Source: Bifidobacterium breve (GTDB taxonomy: Bacteria; Myxococcota_A; UBA796; SXON01). Taken from it: a stretch of DNA of 47,809 bases. The stretch is from assembly GCA_943328795.2 (NCBI GenBank), contig CALQBK020000016.1, positions 1 to 47,809 of the forward strand. Direction: 5' to 3'. The notes below the pieces were generated by a model that did no database searches, was not told the DNA's origin, and worked only from the letters and a program-made list of their open reading frames with translations. The position numbers and the translations under genes were made by a program. Position 1 is the stretch's first letter. Each line of letters starts with the position of its first letter. Positions 1 to 7,948 of the stretch are shown here, in pieces.

Positions 1-1
1 C

Positions 2-445
2 GCTGCCCGGGGCCGCCGCTCGGACCCGCGGCGGGCCGTCGGCGCCACGGCGGCGGGGATGGCCCTGACCGTGCTGGCGCTCCCGTTCGCCGACCGGACC
101 GAGCTCGCCGAGCGCGCGGTCCTGTGGACCGGGGGCCTCACCGTCGGCCTCGGGAGCCCGGCGGGCCCCGGCAGCTACCCGGCCGTGAGCGCGCCGGTCT
201 ACGATGCCCTGCAGCGCGGCTTCTGGTTCCCAAACCACGCCCACGACAGCGCGACCCAGCTGCTGGCCGTGCTCGGGCCCGCGGGCTGGCTCTGCGGGCT
301 CCTGTGGGTCGCCGCGCTGTTCGACGGCTTCGGCGCGGGGGCCGCGGCCGGGCTCGCGGGGGTCTGCATCGGGAGCCTCACGCAAGACACGCTCGGGGAC
401 CTGGAGGTCGTGCGCGCGGCGGTGACTTGGGGCGTCCTGGGCTGA
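2..445 (+). CDS. O-antigen ligase/polymerase-like membrane protein, C-terminal fragment
   Basis: The reading frame is open to the left edge of the window, so this is the 3' part (about 147 codons) of a longer gene. It encodes hydrophobic segments around 62-80, 265-330 and 340-400. Between them lies a loop containing NHAHDSATQLLAVLGPAGWL, which resembles the conserved His-containing periplasmic loop and following helix of the Wzy/WaaL O-antigen ligase superfamily (typically H-x-H-x-x-x-x-Q-L-L-x-E-x-G). Such proteins join or polymerise undecaprenyl-linked glycans at the periplasmic face of the inner membrane. The family call rests on this motif and the membrane character alone, since the N-terminal helices are outside the window. 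The next gene starts 68 bases downstream on the same strand. Confidence 0.55.
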   Translation, partial: AARGRRSDPRRAVGATAAGMALTVLALPFADRTELAERAVLWTGGLTVGLGSPAGPGSYPAVSAPVYDALQRGFWFPNHAHDSATQLLAVLGPAGWLCGLLWVAALFDGFGAGAAAGLAGVCIGSLTQDTLGDLEVVRAAVTWGVLG

Positions 446-513
446 CCCGAGCTCTTTTCGCCGGGGGGCCGGCCGAGGGCCAGCGAAGGCCGCCAGCACG
501 CTACATTCCGTGC

Positions 514-1131
514 ATGGAGCTCACCGAACCGCAGAGCGAACCGCAGAGCGGACCGCCCGTCCTCAGGGTGCGCGACGACGGCATCCGGATCGTGCGCTTG
601 CGCGGCCCCCAGGACGCCGAGCCCTGGCGCGCCGCGTTCGCCGGCGCGTACCAAGCCATCTGGAGCGAGCCGCCCTACGACGAGCGGTTCTTCCCCGACG
701 AAGCCGAGGGCGTCTTGCTCCGCGCGGTGCGGCTGCCGGACAACGTCACGCTGCTGGCCGTGCGCGACAGCGGCATCGTCGCGGGGTTCGCCATCGCGTA
801 CCCCGTGCAGGCCAAGAGCGACGTCGCGCGCGAGATCCGCGGCCTGCTGCCCGTCGAGGACACCTTCTACTTCGCCGAGCTCGGCGTCCTGGACGGTCAC
901 CGGGCGCGCGGGCTCGGCCAGGAGCTGGTGCGCCTGCGGCTCGATCTTATCGACACCTCGCGGTACCACCACGTCTTGCTCCGCACCAGCGCGTCGCGGA
1001 ACGCGAGCTACGAGATGTACCTGCGGCTCGGGTTCCAGGACACGGGCGTGTACATGGAGGTCAAGTCCCGGAAGAACGACAACAGCCAGCGCACGGACCG
1101 GCGGCTGTTCTTGTCGCGCGTCGTGGAGTGA
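514..1131 (+). CDS. GNAT family N-acetyltransferase
   Basis: A 205-residue protein. The C-terminal half carries the acetyl-CoA-binding motif A of GNAT enzymes: a beta strand (YFAELGVL) followed by HRARGLGQELVR, matching the R/Q-x-x-G-x-G/A pyrophosphate loop. A later strand and helix (LLRTSASRNASYEMYLRLGF) fit motif B, where the Tyr/Leu-Gly-Phe segment is typical. The family transfers an acetyl group from acetyl-CoA to an amine; the substrate here cannot be told. The ATG at 514 was chosen because sequence upstream in this frame is an Arg-rich shadow of the preceding gene, while residues after it have normal composition. It ends 11 bases from the stop of the convergent infA. Confidence 0.85.
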   Translation: MELTEPQSEPQSGPPVLRVRDDGIRIVRLRGPQDAEPWRAAFAGAYQAIWSEPPYDERFFPDEAEGVLLRAVRLPDNVTLLAVRDSGIVAGFAIAYPVQAKSDVAREIRGLLPVEDTFYFAELGVLDGHRARGLGQELVRLRLDLIDTSRYHHVLLRTSASRNASYEMYLRLGFQDTGVYMEVKSRKNDNSQRTDRRLFLSRVVE

Positions 1132-1141
1132 CGCGGGGGGG

Positions 1142-1360
1142 CTACTTGTGCCGGAAGGTGATCCGGCCCTTCGTCAGGTCGTACGGCGACACCGCCACCG
1201 TCACGCGGTCGCCGAGCACCACGCGGATGCGAAAGCGACGGAGCTTGCCGGCGAGGTGCGCGTGGACCTCGGTCCCTGCATCCGTCTGTACGAGGAAGGC
1301 CCCGCCGGGGAACACTTCCTTGATAACGCCGTCAATCTCGATCAGATCGTCACTTGCCAA
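1142..1360 (-). CDS. infA: Translation initiation factor IF-1
   Basis: A 72-residue protein, the standard IF-1 length, made of one S1/OB-fold domain. Recognisable family segments are the N-terminal IEIDGVIKEVFPGGAFLV, the central HLAGKLRRFRIRVVLGDRVTV and the C-terminal SPYDLTKGRITFRHK (bacterial IF-1 usually ends SPYDLTKGRI.YR.K). IF-1 binds the A site of the 30S subunit during initiation together with IF-2 and IF-3. It is not in a ribosomal-protein operon here: neighbours are a convergent acetyltransferase and an upstream small protein of unknown role. The ATG at 1360 fits the family's start exactly. Confidence 0.97.
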   Translation of the reverse strand: MASDDLIEIDGVIKEVFPGGAFLVQTDAGTEVHAHLAGKLRRFRIRVVLGDRVTVAVSPYDLTKGRITFRHK

Positions 1361-1411
1361 GCAAAACTCTGGGTGGTGGGCCGGCTAACGCCAAGGTCAA
1401 GGATTCGCAAG

Positions 1412-1861
1412 TCACGCGCCGGTCGGCGTCGGCGCGCGGACGTACCGCAGCTTGACCTCGGCGACGCGCTGGTCCGGCCAAAACACCTCGCTCGTGACGG
1501 CCCCGGACAACGGGTCGTAGGTCCACACCACGGTCGGGGCGGTCGGCGCGGTCACCCACACGAGGCCGTCGCCGGTGAGCTCGACCGGGTACTCGGCTAC
1601 GAGCGCCGGGGCCATCAAGTGCACCACGCGGAGCTGGCCCGTCGCGACGTCGAACCGGTAGAAGCTGATGTCCTCGTGCCCACCGACCCGCTCGAGCACC
1701 TGGAGCTGCGTGCCGTCCAGCACGGGCCGCACCTGGAGCGTCGCGGTGATCGCCTCCCCGTGCGCGTGCCCCGCGCCCACCCAGTCCCCGACCAGCAGCG
1801 CGGCCGGCGCGAGGCCCCCGCGGGCGAGCTCGAACTGGCGTTCCCAGTCGAGGCTACCCAT
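1412..1861 (-). CDS. Small lipocalin-like/DUF1579-like protein, function unknown
   Basis: A 149-residue soluble protein without a signal peptide. After a short helical start it has LLVGDWVGAGHAHGEAIT, like the opening G-x-W-x-G-x-G strand of nitrobindin/THAP4-like and DUF1579-type beta barrels. A run of alternating beta strands follows (TATLQVRPVLDGTQLQVLER, EDISFYRFDVATGQLRVVHL). This family resemblance is inferred from the strand pattern only. The start ATG overlaps the last bases of the upstream epimerase-like gene by 8 bases, so the two are probably co-translated. A cytoplasmic ligand-binding or heme-binding role is possible but not shown. Confidence 0.65.
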   Translation of the reverse strand: MGSLDWERQFELARGGLAPAALLVGDWVGAGHAHGEAITATLQVRPVLDGTQLQVLERVGGHEDISFYRFDVATGQLRVVHLMAPALVAEYPVELTGDGLVWVTAPTAPTVVWTYDPLSGAVTSEVFWPDQRVAEVKLRYVRAPTPTGA

Positions 1862-2777
1862 GCCGCAGCGTCCGCTCGATCGCGACGGCGAGCGGGGTCT
1901 CAGTGAACCCCGTCAGCCACGCCCGGCTCTCCCGCTCGTCGAGGAACATCGCGCCGGTCCAGGTGTAGAGGACCTCGCGGATCTGCCGGTGCGACGCGCT
2001 CCAGAGCCCCTGGAGGTGAAGCCACGGCCGCGCGACGCGACGCGCGCCGGGGGCGCCGAGCAGCTGGGCCCACGCCGCGGCGCCGGGCGCCAGGTGCCCG
2101 TGCAGCGCGTAGACCTCGAGCGGGGACCACGGCGGCAGGTCGGCGTCCTCCTCCAGGTCGGGGGCCCTCCGTGGGCGTGGCAGCGGCGGGCCGAGCAGGG
2201 CGTGTACGCCGAGGCGCGCGAGGTCGGGCACGTACGTGAAGCTGTGGCCCACGTCTGTCGCCCCGGGCCACGGGATCGGGCGCTTCGCGCGCGCGGCCGC
2301 GACCATGTCGGCGGCGGGCCAAGCCGTGCAGCCGGGGCCGAAGGTGTCCCCGGCCCGGACGACGATCACGCGGTGCCCGTGCAGCTCGGCGAGCTGCGCG
2401 TACGTGGCCTCCATCGCGTCGCGGACGCGGCCGGGCTCACACGGGACGTCGTTGATGTCCGCGGCGGGCGGGTTCGCGGGGAGCGGCACGTCGTAGACGA
2501 CCTTGAACCCGTACAGGTTGCTCGGCACCAGGATGGTCGCGCCAGTGGGCTCGGCCGCGAGGCAGACGCTCTCCGCGAGCCGCACCAGGTCGGGGTCCCA
2601 GCGCTCCATCGGGAGCTCCACCGCGACCGTGATGCTCCGGCACCCACGGGCCGCGGCCACCACGGCCTCCGGTGACCGCCAGCCGTCGTCCAGCACCGAG
2701 ACGGGCTCGCCCGCGTCCCCGAGCGCCTCGACCACCGCGCGTCCGAAGCAGGACGTCGACCCAATCACGAGGTGCAC
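1854..2777 (-). CDS. NAD-dependent epimerase/dehydratase-like (SDR) protein
   Basis: A 307-residue protein opening with MHLVIGSTSCFGRAVVEAL, a Rossmann beta-alpha-beta start in which GSTSCFG stands for the extended-SDR GxxGxxG loop. PSNLYGF about residue 105 matches the region of the catalytic Tyr, but the usual YxxxK spacing is not obvious. The segment HRVIVVRAGDTFGPG (about 155-170) and later HSFTYVPDLARLGVHALL are typical of UDP-sugar epimerase-like SDRs. The enzyme would use NAD(P) on a nucleotide sugar or similar compound; the substrate is unknown. It overlaps the next small gene by 8 bases and follows the kinase gene stop by 2 bases, suggesting one transcript from the kinase leftwards. 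Confidence 0.75.
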   Translation of the reverse strand: MHLVIGSTSCFGRAVVEALGDAGEPVSVLDDGWRSPEAVVAAARGCRSITVAVELPMERWDPDLVRLAESVCLAAEPTGATILVPSNLYGFKVVYDVPLPANPPAADINDVPCEPGRVRDAMEATYAQLAELHGHRVIVVRAGDTFGPGCTAWPAADMVAAARAKRPIPWPGATDVGHSFTYVPDLARLGVHALLGPPLPRPRRAPDLEEDADLPPWSPLEVYALHGHLAPGAAAWAQLLGAPGARRVARPWLHLQGLWSASHRQIREVLYTWTGAMFLDERESRAWLTGFTETPLAVAIERTLRHG

Positions 2778-2779
2778 AG

Positions 2780-4879
2780 CTACTCCTGCAGCGTGACGGC
2801 GACCCGCACGGGCGCGCCGGTGTTTCGCGGCAAGGCGGCCTTCGCGAGCTCTTGCTCGATGCAGAGGCGCGTCGGCTCGAACGCGTAGTTCAACAGCTCG
2901 ACGCGGGACACCCTCCCGTCGCCTTGCACGGTCGCCTCCAGGGCGAGGTACGGCGGGGACTTGCAGGCCCGCTCGGCGACGACGCCTTGCCGTCCGAGCG
3001 CGCTCGCGACCATCTCCCAGTCCTTGTGCACCGCGGGGTCCGCCTCGGTGCCGGTCAGCCGGACCGGGCCGCGGTCCCAGCTCATCCCGACGCCGAGACC
3101 GCCGACGATCAGCACGAGGCCGGCCAGCGCGAGCACCGCCACGACGCCGAGGCCGAGCAACACGCCAGAGCGCCGCTTCGGCGGCTCCTCGGGGAACGCG
3201 GGCTCACGCGGGTCGTAGCCGGTGGACCTCGGCGCGGAGCCCTTGGACTCGGCGCCCACCGGCGCGGGTCGAGGCGGGGACGCGGTGACTGGCCCCGCAA
3301 GCGGGGACGCGATCGGCGCAGCAGGCGGGGACGCGGGCACGGGCGGCGGAGGGGACGCGACCGGCGGCACGGGCGGGGGACCGGACGGCGCGGGAGCGGG
3401 CGCTGCCCCGGGGACGGGCGCGGGCGGAACGGCGGGCGGCTCCGCGGGGACCGGCGGCGCGACGGCCGGGGCGTCGGGCGACGCACGCCGGGGGGCCTCC
3501 TCGGACGAGAGCTCTGCGCCGAGATCGGAGAGGCCGGGCAAGGCGGGGGGCGACTGGCCGAGGCGGGCCGCGACCGCGTCGGGCACGAGCACCTCGGGCA
3601 ACGGGGGCGGCGCAGCGGGGTCGGCGGTGCCGGCCGCGGGGTCGGGCACGACGGCGTCCGGCGAGTCCGCCGAGCGCCACGGCCGGGGCGTGCGGACAGG
3701 GCCCGCGCCAGGGGACAGCGCCGGGGCATGCGAGGGGAGCCGGGCCCGCTCCTCGCGGAACTGCTCGTCGGTGCTCGGCGGCGGTGCCGGCCCCGCCCCG
3801 ATCGGCAGCAGGTCGAGCATCCCCGCCGAGATCGTCGGCGTCGACGTGGGCAAGTCCTTCAGCGCGGCGGTCGGCACGTGCCCGGGGTCACGCTCGGCCG
3901 CGATGTCGGCGAGCCGCCTGTCCAAGGTCGCGAGGTCGCAGCGGTCCGCGGGCTCGGGGGTCATCGCGAGCGCCAGCGTGTCCTCCATCCAGCGCCGGAG
4001 GTGCCCAGGCGCGTTCAGCTCCGCGAGGCGCACGGGCAAGTGCCGCACCAGCTGCTCCCGCAGGTCGTCTGGGTCCAGCTCGCCCATGAACTCGGCGACC
4101 GGCCGCGCGGTCAAGCAGAAGTACATGACCGCCCCGAGCGCGTAGATGTCCGCAGCCGGCTCCGGCGTCACACCTTCGAACTGCTCGGGCGCCGCGTACT
4201 GCGGGGTCCCGATGAACGCCCCGACGCGCGTGAGCCGGTCACCGATCCCGCCCGAGACCTTCGCGATACCAAAGTCAGCGACCTTCAGATCGGGGATGGT
4301 CTCGGCCGACACCTGCTTGACCAGCAGCACGTTCTCGGGCTTCAGGTCCCGGTGGACCACGTGCTGGCGGTGCGCTACCTCCAGGGCCCAACAGATCTGT
4401 CGGCCGAGGTTCGCCGTGACCGGGATCGACAGCGTGCCGACGCGCCGGATGTGGTCGAGCAGGCTGCCCCCGGCCTCGAACCGCGTCACCAAGTACGGCG
4501 AGTGGCCAGACCGGTGGACGAACCCGCGACACTCGACGATCTGCGCGTGGTTGAGGCCCTGGAGGATCTGGGCCTCGGTCGCCAGCCGGCGTAAGTACGG
4601 CCCCTGGTCGCGCTGCTGGTACAGCACCTTCACGGCGAGGAGCGGCCCGATCTCCTCGTTCTTGTGCCCGATCTCGCGGGCCAGGTACGTGACGCCCGCT
4701 CCCCCGATCGCGAGCCGCTGGCGGATCCGGTACGTCCGGTCGATGGTCTCCCCCGGCTCGAGCAGCTCTCCCCACCCCGAAGCCGGCCGCACGGCGCGGC
4801 AAGACAGGTTGGGGCACCGGTCCACGTCGTTCGCGAACGTGGTCAAGCACCGGCTGCAGTAGCGGGTCCGCTGGGACAT
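2780..4879 (-). CDS. Zinc-ribbon, membrane-anchored Ser/Thr protein kinase with TonB/AgmX-like C-terminal domain
   Basis: A 699-residue protein. Residues 8-27 hold four cysteines (CSRC and CPNLSC) of a zinc-ribbon. A Hanks-type kinase domain spans about 46-320: Gly-rich loop IGGAGVTYLAR, catalytic Lys84 (LLAVKVL), HRDLKPEN with Asp178, DFG at 202-204 and APE at 230-232, so it should be active. Residues about 340-570 form a long Pro/Ala-rich linker. One transmembrane helix lies near 571-600. The last 100 residues look like the AgmX/PglI or TonB C-terminal fold (LEATVQGDGRVSRVELLN, then a Cys and VRVAVTLQE) and should face the periplasm. It heads a leftward gene group. The distal domain call is inference; the kinase call is secure. 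Confidence 0.93.
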   Translation of the reverse strand: MSQRTRYCSRCLTTFANDVDRCPNLSCRAVRPASGWGELLEPGETIDRTYRIRQRLAIGGAGVTYLAREIGHKNEEIGPLLAVKVLYQQRDQGPYLRRLATEAQILQGLNHAQIVECRGFVHRSGHSPYLVTRFEAGGSLLDHIRRVGTLSIPVTANLGRQICWALEVAHRQHVVHRDLKPENVLLVKQVSAETIPDLKVADFGIAKVSGGIGDRLTRVGAFIGTPQYAAPEQFEGVTPEPAADIYALGAVMYFCLTARPVAEFMGELDPDDLREQLVRHLPVRLAELNAPGHLRRWMEDTLALAMTPEPADRCDLATLDRRLADIAAERDPGHVPTAALKDLPTSTPTISAGMLDLLPIGAGPAPPPSTDEQFREERARLPSHAPALSPGAGPVRTPRPWRSADSPDAVVPDPAAGTADPAAPPPLPEVLVPDAVAARLGQSPPALPGLSDLGAELSSEEAPRRASPDAPAVAPPVPAEPPAVPPAPVPGAAPAPAPSGPPPVPPVASPPPPVPASPPAAPIASPLAGPVTASPPRPAPVGAESKGSAPRSTGYDPREPAFPEEPPKRRSGVLLGLGVVAVLALAGLVLIVGGLGVGMSWDRGPVRLTGTEADPAVHKDWEMVASALGRQGVVAERACKSPPYLALEATVQGDGRVSRVELLNYAFEPTRLCIEQELAKAALPRNTGAPVRVAVTLQE

Positions 4880-4902
4880 TCCGGGGGGCTTATCCGGCAG
4901 CG

Positions 4903-4912
4903 CAAAATTTTG
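4903..4912. repeat. Perfect 10-base AT palindrome between divergent genes
   Basis: CAAAATTTTG is self-complementary and is the only AT-rich patch in the 97-base gap between the divergent kinase and lipoprotein genes. Its position, 24-33 bases before the kinase start codon and 65 bases before the lipoprotein start, suits an operator or promoter upstream element. No binding protein can be named. Confidence 0.35.
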
Positions 4913-4925
4913 GCCCTATTGCCGC

Positions 4926-4954
4926 TTGCTTTCGCTCGCCTTCTCGTCTATGGT
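4926..4954 (+). promoter_or_regulatory. Possible sigma-70-type promoter for the 4977 lipoprotein gene
   Basis: TTGCTT (4926-4931) and TATGGT (4949-4954) are separated by 17 bases, each matching the -35 and -10 consensus at four of six positions. Transcription would start about 4961, leaving a short leader before the ATG at 4977 with GGAG just upstream of it. Matches this weak occur by chance, though less often in DNA this GC-rich. Confidence 0.35.
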
Positions 4955-4976
4955 GCGCGAGTCTACCGGAGACAGC

Positions 4977-6419
4977 ATGCGCTACGGGTCTACCCTCCTC
5001 CTCGTCCTTGTCGGTTTGTCAGGTTGCGGCATCGACAACGGCTTGATCAAGAAGAACCCGGATGACGGCGCAGTGCCCGTCATCGATGTCTCGCCGGAGA
5101 CCCTGAGCTTCACGGACACCGCGATGGGCGAGACGGACACGAAGGTGTTCACCGTCTCAAGCGTCGGTGACGTCGACCTGGACGTCACGAACATCCGGCT
5201 CGACACGGGCACGGTGTTCTCCTGGGCGAGCATGGACGGCAAGCTGCCCGGCACGCTCGCCGTCGGCGACTCCGCGGACATCACGGTCACCTACGCCCGC
5301 GAGGCCGATGGCGACTTCGACACGGCGTGGGTCACCAGCAACGACAGCTCCAACCCGGACGTCGGGGTGTTGCTCTACGGCGGCGATGTCGCCCCGGCGC
5401 TCGAGCTCGACCCCGGCAGCTGGGATGCTGGCGCCATCGCGGCCGGCGAGACGGTCACCGGCTCGATCAACATGATCAGCGTGGGTGCGGCCCCGGTCGT
5501 CATCAACGACCTCTCGATCAGCGGCGCCTCCGAGTTCACCATCACGAACTCTGACGCCTTGCCGATCACGCTGAACCCGGGCGAGGAGAGCCTCGTCGAG
5601 CTCGCGTTCACGCCTTCGGACACCACCACCTACGAGGCGGACCTCGTGGTGGACGCCAACTCCCCGGTCGGCACGGTCACGGCGCCGCTCACGGGGGAAG
5701 GCGCCGGCGGCCCGATCGCGATGTGCAGCGCCGATCCCGCCGAAGTGGACGCGATCTCCGGCACAACGACGTTCATCGGCCACGACAGCTACGACACCGG
5801 CGGCCGCGCGATCACCACCTACACGTGGACGCTCATCTCGGCCCCCAGCGGCTCGTCGGCGGCGCTTGCCCGTGGCTCCGGCGCCGACCGGACGTTCACG
5901 CCCGACCAGGCGGGCACCTACACCGCCCAGCTCGTCGTCACCAACGACCTCGGCGAGTCGTCTGAGCCCTGCGAGGCGGACGTCGAGGCCATCCCAGCCC
6001 AGGACTTCTGGATCGAGATGTACTGGACGCACTCGGGCGACGACATGGACCTGCACCTCCTCAAGCCCTCCGGCAGCAAGGAGACGAGCGGCGACTGCTA
6101 CTACGCCAACTGCACCGGCGCGGGCCTGGAGTGGGGCTCTGCGGGCCCGACCGACAACCCGTCGCTCGACCTCGACGACATCCCGGGCACCGGCCCCGAG
6201 AACGAGAACATCGACAGCCCGGCGGACGGCGTCTACACCGTCGGCGTGAACGACTACCCGGGCTCCGTCTACAACGGCGCGAACGACGTCACGATCAACA
6301 TCTACATCGGCGGCTCGCTGGTGTACACGGACACCCGCGACGTGAACCACGAGGGCGGCTACGAGTGGTTCGCCGAGATCGACTGGTCGGGCGCTTCCGG
6401 GACCGTCTCGGCGATGTAG
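4977..6419 (+). CDS. Secreted lipoprotein with choice-of-anchor D-like and PKD-like domains
   Basis: A 480-residue protein starting at the ATG preceded by GGAG; the in-frame upstream start would add 17 residues before the signal. The signal peptide MRYGSTLLLVLVGLSGC ends in a lipobox (LSGC). Residues about 30-250 contain two Ig-like choice-of-anchor D/ASH-type repeats (VSPETLSFTDTAMGETDTKVF, then LDPGSWDAGAIAAGETVTGS). A PKD-like domain follows (YTWTLISAPSGSSAALA, TYTAQLVVTNDLGES). The C-terminal 120 residues hold DDMDLHLLKPSG, a two-Cys DCYYANC motif and NPSLDLDDIPGTGPEN with PADGVYTVGV, resembling YfaP/DUF2135-type domains. A clear paralogue lies at 32542-33987. It probably sits on the outer-membrane surface; function unknown. 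Confidence 0.85.
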   Translation: MRYGSTLLLVLVGLSGCGIDNGLIKKNPDDGAVPVIDVSPETLSFTDTAMGETDTKVFTVSSVGDVDLDVTNIRLDTGTVFSWASMDGKLPGTLAVGDSADITVTYAREADGDFDTAWVTSNDSSNPDVGVLLYGGDVAPALELDPGSWDAGAIAAGETVTGSINMISVGAAPVVINDLSISGASEFTITNSDALPITLNPGEESLVELAFTPSDTTTYEADLVVDANSPVGTVTAPLTGEGAGGPIAMCSADPAEVDAISGTTTFIGHDSYDTGGRAITTYTWTLISAPSGSSAALARGSGADRTFTPDQAGTYTAQLVVTNDLGESSEPCEADVEAIPAQDFWIEMYWTHSGDDMDLHLLKPSGSKETSGDCYYANCTGAGLEWGSAGPTDNPSLDLDDIPGTGPENENIDSPADGVYTVGVNDYPGSVYNGANDVTINIYIGGSLVYTDTRDVNHEGGYEWFAEIDWSGASGTVSAM

Positions 6420-6440
6420 GCCCACGGCCTCTCGAACGGA

Positions 6441-6473
6441 CAGGGCGCCCCAGCGGGCGCCCTGCTTCGTTTT
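6441..6473 (+). terminator. Rho-independent-type terminator after the 4977 lipoprotein gene
   Basis: A perfect 10-bp GC stem, CAGGGCGCCC (6441-6450) with GGGCGCCCTG (6455-6464), has a 4-base loop (CAGC). It is followed by CTTCGTTTTC, a short T-rich tail. It begins 22 bases after the stop codon at 6419 and precedes the next gene's start by about 50 bases. Confidence 0.75.
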
Positions 6474-6517
6474 CGGACGCTCGCACGGCGCGCCGGCCGG
6501 TCGGGTAGGATGGCCGT

Positions 6518-7924
6518 ATGCAATCGCCTACGCTGCCCCTCCTGGTCCTGACCCTCGCCGCCTGCGCCGGGAAGCACGACACCGCCGACTCGCGCGGCGG
6601 GGACTCGGACTCCGCCGTGGACAGCCACGACTCCCCCACGGACGAGACCGGCTGCACGGACACCAGCCACGCCGCGGCCATCCTCTCCCCGGCGGACGGC
6701 GCTGTCTTCGTCGTCGGCGACGCCGTGCCGCTCGAGACGGAGAGCTGGGTGACGACCGCCACGTGGAGCATTGACGGCACCGTGGTCGCAGAGACCCCGT
6801 CCGGGTCATGGACGGCTACGGTCGGGACCCACACCGCCGAGCTCACCGCCTCCGGCGCCGATCCCTGCACGGGGGGCACCGGCTCGACCACCTTCGACGT
6901 CGTAGAGCCGTCGGTCGACGTGTTCGGGAGCGACGTGGGCCTCGACACGGTGACGTGGCACGGCTTGTCCGCCGGGCTCGACGGCACGCTGTGGGCATCC
7001 ACGAGCGCCGGCCTCGTCCACCTCGACCCGTCGACCGACCCCGCTACGGTCCGCACCTACACCACCGCCGACGGCCTCTACACCGGCAGCCCGTACGGCG
7101 TGCTCGCCCACAGCGACGGCACGCTCTGGGTCGGGGACGTCGGGGACACCACCCGCCAGGGGTCTCACTTCACCGTGGAGGCCGACGGCTCGCTCACGCT
7201 CATCGAGATCATCGACTACACCGAGTCCGAGGAGATCCAGTACGCCCTGCGGCTGCGCGAGCAGCCTTACGGCGTCGGCGCCGGCGACGTGTGGATGGGC
7301 ACGAACGAGGGCGTCTGCCTCTGGGACGCTGACCTGGGCGTGTTCTCCGAGCACGCGCACCCGACCCACCCGCACAGCCTGACCTACGGGGTCGCGTTCA
7401 CCGCCGACGCCAGCACCTGGAACGGCGACCAGTACCAGGTCTCCCGCTGGGAGTACTCCAACGACGGCAACCTCTCCCCCGCGGCGATGGAGAGCGGCGG
7501 CGACCTGGCCGAGTACTGGGTGCCCTGGCCCGTGGAGCTGGAGGAGATGGTCTACATCACGGACATCGACGCCGACAGCGGCGACGTCGCCTCGGGGGAG
7601 AGCACGCTCTGGCTCGCCTCGTCGGTCTTCGGCGTCGCCCGCGTGGACGTCGGCGCAGACGTCGGGACCAGCACGACGACGCTGCTTGGAGACCCCTTCC
7701 CGGCCTCGGCGAACGCCATCCGCACCGATCCCGACGGCAACGTGTGGATCGGCGGCTCGACTGGCCTCCAGGTGTGGAACACCTCGACCGAGACGATGAC
7801 CGACCTCACCTCCTGGCTCCCCGGGCCGACCGTCACGCAGCTCACCATCGACCCCAACACGCTGCCGCCGACCGCGTGGGTCGGGACCTCTGCCGGGATC
7901 GTCCGGTTCACGGGCGTGCCGTAG
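6518..7924 (+). CDS. Lipoprotein with beta-propeller (two-component-regulator-propeller-like) repeats
   Basis: A 468-residue protein with a short signal peptide and lipobox (LTLAACAG), then an acidic Asp/Ser tether (residues about 20-45). A small Ig-like domain follows (SPADGAVFVVGDAVPLETES, TWSIDGTVVAETPSGSW). From about 130 onwards there are repeated strands of the form GTLWASTSAGLVHLDP, GTLWVGDVGD, GDVWMGTNEGVCLWD and GNVWIGGSTGLQVW. These are typical of Reg_prop blades (W-x-G-T-x-x-G-L-x-x-x) that build a seven-bladed propeller. No enzymatic domain or membrane helix follows, so it is a free lipoprotein rather than a hybrid sensor. It ends 24 bases from the stop of convergent recA. Confidence 0.82.
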   Translation: MQSPTLPLLVLTLAACAGKHDTADSRGGDSDSAVDSHDSPTDETGCTDTSHAAAILSPADGAVFVVGDAVPLETESWVTTATWSIDGTVVAETPSGSWTATVGTHTAELTASGADPCTGGTGSTTFDVVEPSVDVFGSDVGLDTVTWHGLSAGLDGTLWASTSAGLVHLDPSTDPATVRTYTTADGLYTGSPYGVLAHSDGTLWVGDVGDTTRQGSHFTVEADGSLTLIEIIDYTESEEIQYALRLREQPYGVGAGDVWMGTNEGVCLWDADLGVFSEHAHPTHPHSLTYGVAFTADASTWNGDQYQVSRWEYSNDGNLSPAAMESGGDLAEYWVPWPVELEEMVYITDIDADSGDVASGESTLWLASSVFGVARVDVGADVGTSTTTLLGDPFPASANAIRTDPDGNVWIGGSTGLQVWNTSTETMTDLTSWLPGPTVTQLTIDPNTLPPTAWVGTSAGIVRFTGVP

Positions 7925-7948
7925 CCCAGGGGCTGGCGCGCCCGCCGA

